Of a stretch of 64,000 nt of DNA, positions 9,403 to 18,500 are shown piece after piece (position 1 is the stretch's first letter; each line of letters starts with the position of its first letter). This DNA comes from a virus. The DNA lies in IMG/VR virus record IMGVR_UViG_3300047554_000329, positions 28,925 through 92,924 of that record; one strand, written 5' to 3'. The notes beneath the pieces were generated by a model, which saw only the letters and a list, made by a program, of their open reading frames with translations, was not told the origin of the DNA and did no database searches. The position numbers and the translations under genes were made by a program.

Positions 9403-10079
9403 TAACTCTAACTATTGACTCTAATGAATTTTACCAAGACATGAAGAACATCATTGATTATTCGAATGGATTTCTTGAAGGAACACAAGCTGGAAAGAAA
9501 AAGTTTTTGGATGGTCTGGGACAAGACCTATCAGAGTTTCTAAAAAACTTTATAGACTCAAACGCAAGGGTAAATCCAGAAGTTCTTCACCACGTTTATG
9601 AGTGGCATCAGATTGGTCAGCCAGGTGCAAGACTATTTGACATCCAGTACACAGTATCAGACAGTGGGTTGTCTTTTTCTGGAACACTATCACAGTCTAA
9701 GTCAATTAAGAATGGCTCTACCGTTCCATTCTACAATAAGGCAAGCATCATGGAAAATGGCGTTCCAGTAACCATTAGACCAAAGAGAGGCAGAGTCCTA
9801 AGATTTGAGCAAGATGGGCAAGTCTATTACGTCTCTGGAAAAGTTTCTGTTCAAAATCCTGGTGGAGATTACGCCAAAGATGGATTTAGAAATGTGTTCG
9901 ACTCATTCTTTAGCAACCCTGTAACTCAGTCTTTCTTGGAGTCTAGCGGTATCGCTAAGTATATTGAAACACCAGCAGTCTTTAAGAAGAACATTAGGGC
10001 TGGAAAAAATAGCGGTAGAGCAGTAGGCTTTGACACAGGATACAAGTGGATTGCTAACGCTGCAGGAGGAGTTCTATAA
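9399..10079 (+). CDS. HK97 gp10-like neck/tail-joining protein
   Basis: The 226-residue protein overlaps its upstream neighbour by 4 nt (ATGA) and its downstream neighbour by 1 nt. It opens with a helical region (DFYQD-like helices, GLGQDLSEFLKNFIDS) and continues with a beta domain containing a loop of Gly, Lys and Arg (RPKRGRVLRFEQDGQVYYV). This layout is typical of the gp10-like family that joins head and tail in siphoviruses. The C-terminus is basic and glycine-rich. Confidence 0.6.
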   Translation: MITLTIDSNEFYQDMKNIIDYSNGFLEGTQAGKKKFLDGLGQDLSEFLKNFIDSNARVNPEVLHHVYEWHQIGQPGARLFDIQYTVSDSGLSFSGTLSQSKSIKNGSTVPFYNKASIMENGVPVTIRPKRGRVLRFEQDGQVYYVSGKVSVQNPGGDYAKDGFRNVFDSFFSNPVTQSFLESSGIAKYIETPAVFKKNIRAGKNSGRAVGFDTGYKWIANAAGGVL

Positions 10080-10609
10080 TGACAACAACATCAATTCTAA
10101 ATACCCCAATGCTATGGGTTAACCACTACCTAAAAGAAAAGCTAGAGACACTAGGCTTTGACACGGTTCCATTCTTTCCAAGCACACCATCAACTATTGA
10201 CAACCTGACATCATCATTTCCAGATGGTGGTATCATGTGTACTTACGACAGACTTATTCGTATGCGTAGAAAGGCATTCCCACACATCAAGTGTGAGCAG
10301 GGGCTGTACTACTTCTATGCAACAGCAGAAAATTCAGTAGTCAATATGATTAAGATTACAGAAAAGGTTCTTAGGCTAATGGACCGTTCAGACGAAACAG
10401 CAGAAGAAGTAAATGAGTGGGCAAGGCAAAAAGGCTCAATCATTGTAAACGGAGAAACCATTGAGCCTAATTTTTACTTCCACAATTTCAAGGTATATCA
10501 GCTTGAAGAGGTGAGAGACATTATTGATTTTGGTACTGCTAGAACATATGGCGGTAACAAGATTATTATTGAGTATGACTACCATATGGTTGATAAAGAC
10601 TTTATTTAA
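10079..10609 (+). CDS. Tail terminator/completion-like protein
   Basis: The 176-residue protein lies between the neck gene and the tail-tube gene, where the tail terminator is normally encoded. It has a helical start (LWVNHYLKEKLETLGF) and an alternating alpha/beta body ending in a strand (NKIIIEYDYHMVDKDFI), as in lambda gpU-like folds. Start ATG 10079 overlaps the upstream stop. No catalytic motif is present. The function is inferred from order and fold impression. Confidence 0.5.
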   Translation: MTTTSILNTPMLWVNHYLKEKLETLGFDTVPFFPSTPSTIDNLTSSFPDGGIMCTYDRLIRMRRKAFPHIKCEQGLYYFYATAENSVVNMIKITEKVLRLMDRSDETAEEVNEWARQKGSIIVNGETIEPNFYFHNFKVYQLEEVRDIIDFGTARTYGGNKIIIEYDYHMVDKDFI

Positions 10610-10624
10610 TTCATAAAAGGTCGT

Positions 10625-10630
10625 TATACT
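10625..10630 (+). promoter_or_regulatory. Candidate -10 box (TATACT) for the tail-tube gene
   Basis: TATACT lies in the 74-nt gap before the tail-tube gene. The leader is about 47 nt and ends in a GAGGTGA ribosome binding site. No good -35 is visible. Confidence 0.35.
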
Positions 10631-10683
10631 TATATTGAGGAAACACCCCCATTAATTCCATAAGAATAAGAGGTGAAAAAATT

Positions 10684-11358
10684 ATGGCATATACACGTGG
10701 TTCAAGTGCCAACATTATTGTTGGTGCAGCAGCACTATTTGCTTTTGAGAACGGTGAAATGACCGATGCAGACCTTCCAACGTCTGCAACAGGAGTTTCG
10801 TACAAGACCACTCTAAGCACAGACACCGACTTCCGCAACGTTGGTTATACTTCAAACGGTATCGAACTAACCTTCGCTCCTGACTTTGGAGAAGTTTCTG
10901 TTGACCAGGTTCTTGACGTAGCTAAACTCTACAAGCAAGGAATGACAGTCAACCTAAACACCAGCTTCGCAGAAGCAACCATGGAGAACCTTCTTCTAGC
11001 CTTGGCTCGTCCAAGAACAGACGCTTTCGTTAGCGACCCAGGAGGAGCTCTTGGTGGAGAAGATACTCTAAACCTTTCAGCAGGTGAGCTGGGCGAATGT
11101 CCAGTCGAACGTGGATTGGTAGCAGTTGGTCCTGGTACAGGTGACTGCGAGATTGGTACAGGCATTGAGCGTATCTATCTTGCATACCGTGCTCTTTCAA
11201 TCGAAAGCGTAACCGTATCAGCAAAGCGTGACGAAGCGACAATGTTTGACGTTTCGTTCCGTCTACTTCCAAATGACTCAGCGTCATACGGAAAGATTGT
11301 TGACAGAACTCTGGCTCTCGGTCAGAAGAATGGCAACTTCCCAGCATCATCAATCTAA
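10684..11358 (+). CDS. Major tail tube protein
   Basis: This 224-residue, beta-rich protein has its own ribosome binding site (GAGGTGA) and is followed by a terminator, the pattern of a highly expressed structural gene. N-terminal MAYTRGSSANIIVGAAALF, alternating strands and the EVSVDQVLDVAKLYKQGMTV segment fit the tail-tube fold that polymerises around the tape measure. It lies directly upstream of the paired tail chaperones, as in most siphoviruses. Three Cys residues near the middle do not form a metal motif. Confidence 0.75.
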   Translation: MAYTRGSSANIIVGAAALFAFENGEMTDADLPTSATGVSYKTTLSTDTDFRNVGYTSNGIELTFAPDFGEVSVDQVLDVAKLYKQGMTVNLNTSFAEATMENLLLALARPRTDAFVSDPGGALGGEDTLNLSAGELGECPVERGLVAVGPGTGDCEIGTGIERIYLAYRALSIESVTVSAKRDEATMFDVSFRLLPNDSASYGKIVDRTLALGQKNGNFPASSI

Positions 11359-11374
11359 TAACTTAATAGTTGAG

Positions 11375-11408
11375 ACTCCCCTTACTTCGGTAGGGGGAGT
11401 TTCTTTTT
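11375..11408 (+). terminator. Intrinsic terminator after tail tube gene
   Basis: The stem ACTCCCCTTAC / GTAGGGGGAGT closes a TTCG loop and is followed by TTCTTTTTT. The next promoter overlaps the end of the T-tract. Confidence 0.85.
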
Positions 11409-11417
11409 TGGTATACT
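11409..11417 (+). promoter_or_regulatory. Extended -10 promoter (TGGTATACT), leaderless start
   Basis: The box ends 7 nt before ATG 11424 and there is no ribosome binding site, so the mRNA should begin at or next to the start codon. Confidence 0.6.
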
Positions 11418-11423
11418 AGATAG

Positions 11424-12125
11424 ATGGCTACTAAAATATACGAAAGTGCAATCATAGAAACTATCTATGGACAAAAGATTTATATTACTCCTCTTAAGAT
11501 TAAATATCTTAGGCAGTTTATGGATGTATTCGATTCTGTAAAAACTGCACAAGATAGCGACGAACTGCTAAACCACATACTTGAGTGTGCGGTGGTAGCC
11601 ATGCAACAGTATGCTCCAGAAATTAATAGTGTAGAAAAGATTGAGGATAGTTTTGATATCAAGACTATTTATAAAATCTTAGATATTGCTGCTGGCATCA
11701 AGCTAGACCAAGAAAAAGAAGAAGGTCAAGAGGAAGAGGCAAAGCAGGTTAAAAAAGAAGACGTAAAGCAAAGTGCTACTTGGGACACAATGGACTTGGC
11801 TAAACTAGAGGCAGAGGTTTTTCAGCTAGGTATCTGGAAAGACTATGATGAGCTAGAGTGTTCTTTGTCAATGTCTGAAATAACAGCAACGCTTGAAGCA
11901 AAAAGAGAGCAAGACTATGCCGATAAAAAATTCTTTGCAGCAATCCAAGGCGTTGATTTGGATAAGCAATCAGGTAAGTCAAATGCTTGGGAAGAAATGA
12001 AAGCCAGGGTATTTAGTGGTGGAGCATCAAGCGACCCCAATGACATTCTTGCTCTACAGGGACACAATGCAGCTAAGGCAGGTTTTGGTATTGGTGCTGG
12101 ATTATCCTACGAAAAATGGGACTAG
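11424..12125 (+). CDS. Tail assembly chaperone, long (GT-like) form
   Basis: Residues 1-95 match the short chaperone encoded just downstream (shared PLKI..LR.FM, LLECxVxAxxQYxPE and YKIxxxAxGI patterns). After an acidic, Lys/Glu-rich linker (about 95-115), residues 118-233 carry the second chaperone domain with LGIWKDYDELECSLSMSE and a following helix rich in Glu, Lys and aromatics. In most siphoviruses this long form arises by a translational frameshift in one gene; here it is encoded uninterrupted. It should bind and solubilise the tape measure during tail assembly. Confidence 0.72.
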   Translation: MATKIYESAIIETIYGQKIYITPLKIKYLRQFMDVFDSVKTAQDSDELLNHILECAVVAMQQYAPEINSVEKIEDSFDIKTIYKILDIAAGIKLDQEKEEGQEEEAKQVKKEDVKQSATWDTMDLAKLEAEVFQLGIWKDYDELECSLSMSEITATLEAKREQDYADKKFFAAIQGVDLDKQSGKSNAWEEMKARVFSGGASSDPNDILALQGHNAAKAGFGIGAGLSYEKWD

Positions 12126-12129
12126 TATG

Positions 12130-12138
12130 TGCTATAAT
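12130..12138 (+). promoter_or_regulatory. Extended -10 promoter (TGCTATAAT) before short chaperone
   Basis: TGCTATAAT lies in the 39-nt gap between the chaperone genes. The short chaperone then has AGGAGG (12155-12160) 4 nt before its ATG. This would let the two forms be expressed at different levels. Confidence 0.55.
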
Positions 12139-12164
12139 TTAATTACTAACCTATAGGAGGAACA

Positions 12165-12479
12165 ATGGCTACGACCATTAATGAAGCAAAAGAAATCGCA
12201 TTGCTAGATGGAACTGTTATCGCAGTTCGACCACTAAAAATCTCACTACTTCGTGACTTTATGAAGTCTTTTGAGAAAATTTCTGGAGTGGCAGACGACA
12301 ACGAGAAGTCTATGGACCTTCTCCTTGAGTGTGTTGTTATCGCTCTAAAGCAGTACAAGCCAGAACTGGCTGAAGACCCAAAGAAGCTTGAAGAGCTTCT
12401 AGACCTACCTACCGTATACAAAATTGTAGAGGAAGCATCTGGTATCCCAATGGGAGCCAACTTGCTAGGGGTAGCGTAA
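12165..12479 (+). CDS. Tail assembly chaperone, short (G-like) form
   Basis: The 104-residue protein aligns along its length with the N-terminal half of the upstream 233-residue protein, so the two are paralogues. It corresponds to the abundant G-type chaperone without a T domain. It has its own promoter and a strong AGGAGG site. It ends at TAA 12477-12479 just before a run of six A residues; that run lies after the stop and cannot serve as an in-gene slip site. The tape measure gene follows at once, as expected. Confidence 0.72.
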   Translation: MATTINEAKEIALLDGTVIAVRPLKISLLRDFMKSFEKISGVADDNEKSMDLLLECVVIALKQYKPELAEDPKKLEELLDLPTVYKIVEEASGIPMGANLLGVA

Positions 12480-12500
12480 TAAAAAACAGGTGCTTATGGA

Positions 12501-15500
12501 ATGACTGATATCAACTCAAACATTAATTTAAATATTGATACTAATGAAGCAATTCAAAGTATCAAGAATTTGCAGAGACAGATATCAGTCTTCCATCAGC
12601 AAATGCTGCGTTCTGGAAGTGCAGCAAACGAACAGATTTCAAGAAATCTTCAATCAAACTTGATGAAGAATATTGATGCTACTGGTAAATTTAGAACACA
12701 AATAAAAACAATTCAAGATGAAACTGAGTCATTTACTCAGTCACTTGAAAAGAACCAAATGTCCTTGGGACAGTACTTTAGGTATGCAGGTGGAGCAACA
12801 AAGTCTTTTGGAAAACTATTTTCCAAAGAATTCAATACTATTGAAAAAGTTGCAATTGAACGTGTAAAGACCCTACAGACACAATATATCAAACTTGGTA
12901 GAGATGCCAATGGTGCTCTTAAGGCTATTGCTGTTAGACCACTAGCACTTGACATGGACAATCTTGCTACTAAGACTGCCATTGCTGCACAAAAGCAGCA
13001 ACTACTAAACCAACTTCTAAAGCAAGGTTCTACAAACCTTCTAAACTTTGGTAAAAATACTCAGTGGGCTGGTCGTCAGCTCATGGTTGGTTTTACAATC
13101 CCTCTTGGTATTGCTGCTACAACTGCAGCAAAAGCGTACATGGATATTGAGAAAGCATCTATTAAGTTTAGACGTGTTTATGGTGACTTGAATACAGGTG
13201 CTGATGAAGCAACACGTATGTCAGAAGAAGTTAAGCGATTGGCTATGGAGTTTACTAAGTACGGCGTTGCAGTTAAAGACACTATGGAAATGGCTGCAAC
13301 TGCTGCAGCAACTGGTGCGTCTGGTGCAGCACTTCTAGCACAAATTCAGCAAGCATCAAAGCTTGCAGTTCTTGGTCAGGTAGACCAGCAACAGGCACTT
13401 GAGACAACAATCTCGCTAACAAACGCTTTCCAAATTGCAACAGAAGACCTGGCAGGAAGTATTAGCTTCTTGAACGCAGTTGAAAACCAGACTGTAACAT
13501 CCATTGAAGACCTTACAATTGCTATTCCAAAAGCAGCTCCAGTAGTCAAGCAGCTTGGTGGAGATGTTAAAGACCTATCCTTCTTCCTAACCGCAATGAA
13601 GGAAGGTGGAATCAACGCATCAGAAGGTGCTAACGCACTTAAGTCTGGTCTTGCATCCCTGATTAACCCAACTGCAAAAGCATCAGAATTTTTGCAAGGA
13701 TTTGGAATCAATATCAGTGGTATTGTTGAAGCCAACAAGGGAGACGTTAAGGGACTAGTAGTAGACTTTGCTCAAGCACTTGATACCCTAGACCCATTAA
13801 ACCGTGCTCGTGCTATTGAACAGCTATTTGGTAAATTCCAGTTTGCTCGTCTATCTACATTGTTCCAAAACGTTATTGCAGAGGGTAGCCAGGCACAAAC
13901 AGTACTAAGTCTAGCAAAAGCCACATCAGAAGAACTTGCTGTTCTATCTGAGCGAGAATTGAAAAAGGTAGAAAGCTCGCCAGTATTCAAATTCCAAAAA
14001 GCTATTGAGCAGATTCAAGCAAAACTTGCCCCAGTTGGTGAAGCATTCCTAAAGGCTATTACCCCAATTGTTGAGCAAGTAGGAAAAATCCTTGATGGTT
14101 TTAATAACATGGGTGATGGAGCAAAACAATTTGCCGTAATTGCAACTACAGTTATTGCTGGTATTGGTCCAATCGCACTTATGACATTCGGTCTTATTGC
14201 TAACGGTGTTGCAAACCTTATTAAGATGTTTGCTAGCATTAAGAACTTCTTTAACAAGACAGGCAGCAGCACAGCAGACTTAGGAGAAACTACTGAGTAC
14301 ATGACTCAGGCACAGCTTGAGGCACAGGCAGTAGCAGCAGCACTTGACGAAACTCACGCAAAGCTTGTCCAATCGTTTACTCTTGAAGCAGAAGCAATTA
14401 ATAAGCTTGTTGGTGAATATGAAAAAGCTATTGCTGCACAGTCTAGATATAATGCTGGTGCAAAGCCAACTGAAGGCGGAACACCTCCTGGTGGAGGAGC
14501 AGGTCCTACTACTAGTTCGCCAACTCCAACCAAACCATCAGGAACAGAGAAAAAAGAAGACAAAAGAAAATCAATTCCAACAACCTTTTCTGTATCTGGT
14601 GGAAATTTTGAGAAACAAACATACTCTAGTTCAGCAATGTATGCACCAGGAAATACTCCTGGTGGATTTGGTCTAGATACTGAATGGCTAAAAAACTCAA
14701 AAGACGCTCCGCTATCTTGGGCTGCAAGCCTTATGGGTGGAATGAGAAAGTCAACAAAATCTGGTGGTTCTTTAGCAGCATTTGAAGAAAAAACTACAGC
14801 AAAATTTGGTGGAATATTTGACGAACTTTTTGAAATATATAAGTCTGGTGTAGATGATGCGAAAGATGTGGTTGAGCTAGGACAACAAACATATCCAGCA
14901 TTAAAGGCAAAACTTGATGAAGCAGTAAAGTCTGGAGCAATCACACTAAGAGAAGCAGCACACGTTAATAACGCACTAAGAACACTAGTTAATCCAAGAG
15001 CATCGGATAGAACAGAGTATACTTCTGCACCACGATACGAAGGTGGCTTTGACGAAGCTGGAAATGCAGTACTAAAAAGAGCTGGTGCTACCGAAAGAGC
15101 TGGAAAAACATCAAAAAATACTATTTCAAAACTTTATGATATGCTCAGAGAAAAAGCTGGCATGGGGGCAAGACCAAAAGAGCAAACCTATGCTCACTTG
15201 GCTGCGTCTGGTTCAGAAGGAATGGTCTTTCAAGAGCCTAGAATTAGAACAGCAGTCTCAGATGCAGACCAGGCTTTAGCACAAGGTCTTTCTCAAACAC
15301 TAGCAGCTGGAGGAAAAGTTGGACAGGGACAGGTTGAACTAGGTCCAGAAGGTTTGCTGCAAAATGTAAAACAAGAAATGAAAAACGTTTCTAAAGAACT
15401 TGTTCCAGAAGCAGCACAGGTTGGTAAAAACACAGGAGATGGAATTCTTAATGGTGCTAAAGAAACTCTAGACACAAACTCACCATCTAGAAAGATGTAC

Positions 15501-18500
15501 GAGGTTGGTCAAGATGGAGCACAGGGTCTTATCAATGGTGCAAGAGATGGATTCCTAAAACCACCTCCAGGTTCTGGCATTATCCCTCCAGGTAGCCAAG
15601 CAAAGGGTGTTCTTCCTCCACCACCATCTTCTATTCCAGGAGTAGCTGCTCCAACCTATACAGCCCCTCAAAAAGGCAAGATGGCTGGACTATTCGATAA
15701 AGCCAAGGGTATGGCAGGACAGGCAGCATCTAAGGTAGGCGAAGTAGCTAAAAAAGCAGGTTCAAGCCTTTACCAAGCAGCAGACAAAGCATTTAGCGAA
15801 CACATGACAGCTGTCATGGAAGAAGAAGACAGAGCAAGAGAAATAAGACAAGCACAATTCTCTAACCTACTTGAAGAAGCAAGACTAAATGATGCAGAGT
15901 TTGCAGCAGCTGCAGACAAGCGTGACCAGCTAATTAAGCTTGCACAAAGTGGTAAAGAACTAAGTGCAGAGCAGCAAGCAGAACTAGAGCAAGCCTATAA
16001 AGTAATTGACAAAAAGAAGAGATTGCTGTCTGCTGAAATTGATGCTGGAAATATGCAAGAGGCAGCCGTCGGTGGTGCTGGAAATCAAAAAGTTCCGTAT
16101 GGACAACTAAGCAAATCTGGTAGAAAAGACTACTGGAAATCTTTTGGAAATAAGGTTGGTAAGGGTGCTATGGGGCTTTCTGCAGTAGCAGGTGTAGCCT
16201 CTATGATTCCAGGACCAGTTGGTGAAGCTGCATCTTCAGCACTTCCATTGCTTGGAACGTTGTCTACACTTTCTAACCTTATCGCTGGTCCAGTATCTGC
16301 TTCATTTGTAGGGGTAGCAGCAGTAATTGCTGCAATGATTACTGTAATGCTTAAGCTTAACGAAGCATATTCTCAAGCAAGAGACAAGTCAATGGCTCTG
16401 ACAGAAGCCACAGGAGCAAGCACAAAGGCAATTAGAGGTCTTGCTGAGTTTGCTGGCAAAGTTTCTGCTGGCGAATTTATGGATAAGGTTAGACAAGATA
16501 GAGCCAAGATTACATACGCAGCCCCAGGAAAAACAACTTTTGGAGAATCTTTTGTTGCCTCAGATTCTGGCAAGGCTCTTGTAGAACAGTATAAGTCATT
16601 AATGAAGTCTGGCGGTGCAAAAGAAGTTACTAGAGATATGGCAAGCCAGCTAACAACAGCTGTAGTCTCTGGTGCATTGTCTGCTGACCAAGCAAAATCT
16701 ATTGCTGCAAACATAGCATATGAACTTGGAAATATGACTGTTGGGCTAAAAGTTAGAGCAGAAATTGTAGAACTTGTTGGGGCAGACGGAAAAGCTTTTG
16801 AGAAAAATCCAGTTGAGGTATCTGCGAAACTAACAGAAAAGTCAGTCCAAAATATGCAAGACAGCTTCGGCATGATGAACAAAAATATTTATTCTAATGT
16901 TCTTACAAATACTGAAATTGGAAGAACTGTTACTGCTGGAGCAACGATTGCTGCAGCAACTGCTGCTGGTGCTATGATTGGAACTGCTGTTGGTGGACCA
17001 ATTGGAACTCTTGTTGGTGGAGGTCTTGCAGCAATTGGTAGTTCAATTATAGCTTTGGAAACTATGAAAGAAGCAGCAGCAAAGGCTGGGCAGCTGTCTG
17101 GCGTTGCAGTAGCCGATATGAACTTGCTGACGCAACAACAAAATGAACTAGCGGATGCTCTAGATGCGTATTATATTAAAAAAATTAGAGAAGCAGAAGT
17201 AGAAGGAAAAATTACTGAAGCAAAGAGGCTGCAGGTAGAGTATGACACAGAAAAAAACAAACAAAATAAAGTTCTTGCAGATGCTACTCAAAAAATGCTA
17301 GACCTATACGACCAAGCAGCAGAAAAAGATAAAGTTATACAAGGAATGGAGTCAAGTATAACTAATAAGTTTAAAGATGATGTTAATGCATCAATGTATA
17401 TAGAACCAATTAGACAAGCAATGAATACTGTTGGTCTAAATGAAAAACAAAAAGTGCAGCTAAACCTAGCCATACTTTCAGAATCAATGACACCAGGAGA
17501 GGTTTCTGGACTGCTGACAATGATGAGTAAAGATAGCTCATTGAAGGATGTTACATTTGATATCCTAACAAGGTTCCCTGGAAAAACTGGTGCAGAAGCA
17601 ATTGGCATTTCTCAAATGTTTAACAATGAAGCTCTTCAAAAAGACTTTATTCTAGCGGTTCAAAAAGCAAACACCCCTTCTGAAGTAGATGACTTAACAA
17701 GAATGGCACTTCAAGTTCAATCTCTTGGTGGAGTAGCAGAGCAGTCAATTAACACAATGCTTAACTATGCAATTACAAATAAAGATGCAGCCAAGGAAGT
17801 AAACAGAGTTCTTGACGCACTTGATACTCAGGAAGTAACAACAGTAGAACAGGCATTTGAAATTGTGCCAAAACTAAAAGTTAATCCAGAAGCATTTAAT
17901 CAAGAATACTTTAAAACACTCAAAAATACTGAACAAAAAGAGCTTTATATTTCTACAATTACAACAGTGCTAAACACAGTTGATAATGTTACAACAGATA
18001 AGTCTTTCCAAAAGTGGTGGGCAGAAGAAGGAAGCAAATACGGAAAGATTTCAGACCATAGCCCAATATTCTGGAAAAATGTATATGCTGAAGCCATGGG
18101 ACAAAAGGTTACAGAAGGTGTTGTAGATACAACTCTAGCAGTAAATCCAGAAACTCCAGCTGGTGGTGGCGGTGGAGCAAAAGAAGTTTCATTCCTAGAT
18201 GCAATCGTAAAACGCATTCGTGACGTTCTAAAATATACTCAGCAACTTACAGAAGGTTGGGCTAAATCAAAGAAGGCTATTGAAGACTTTGCTAAGACTG
18301 GCATGAATGTATTTGACGGTCTTGAGATGAAGCTAAAACGAGCAGGTGCTACAGATGAACTTACTGGTGCAATTCTTGGACTAAGCAAAGAAGACTACGA
18401 CAAATACAAGTCACGACTTATGGATGCAAAGGGTAATCTAACAGACTTTGCCAAAACTCTTATTAAGGTTACTAATCAACTTGCCTTTGGTGACGCTATT

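Noticed and set aside
12477-12490. A-rich run after the short tail chaperone as a programmed frameshift site
   Set aside because: The in-frame TAA at 12477-12479 precedes the run, so ribosomes would stop before slipping; the long form is separately encoded.
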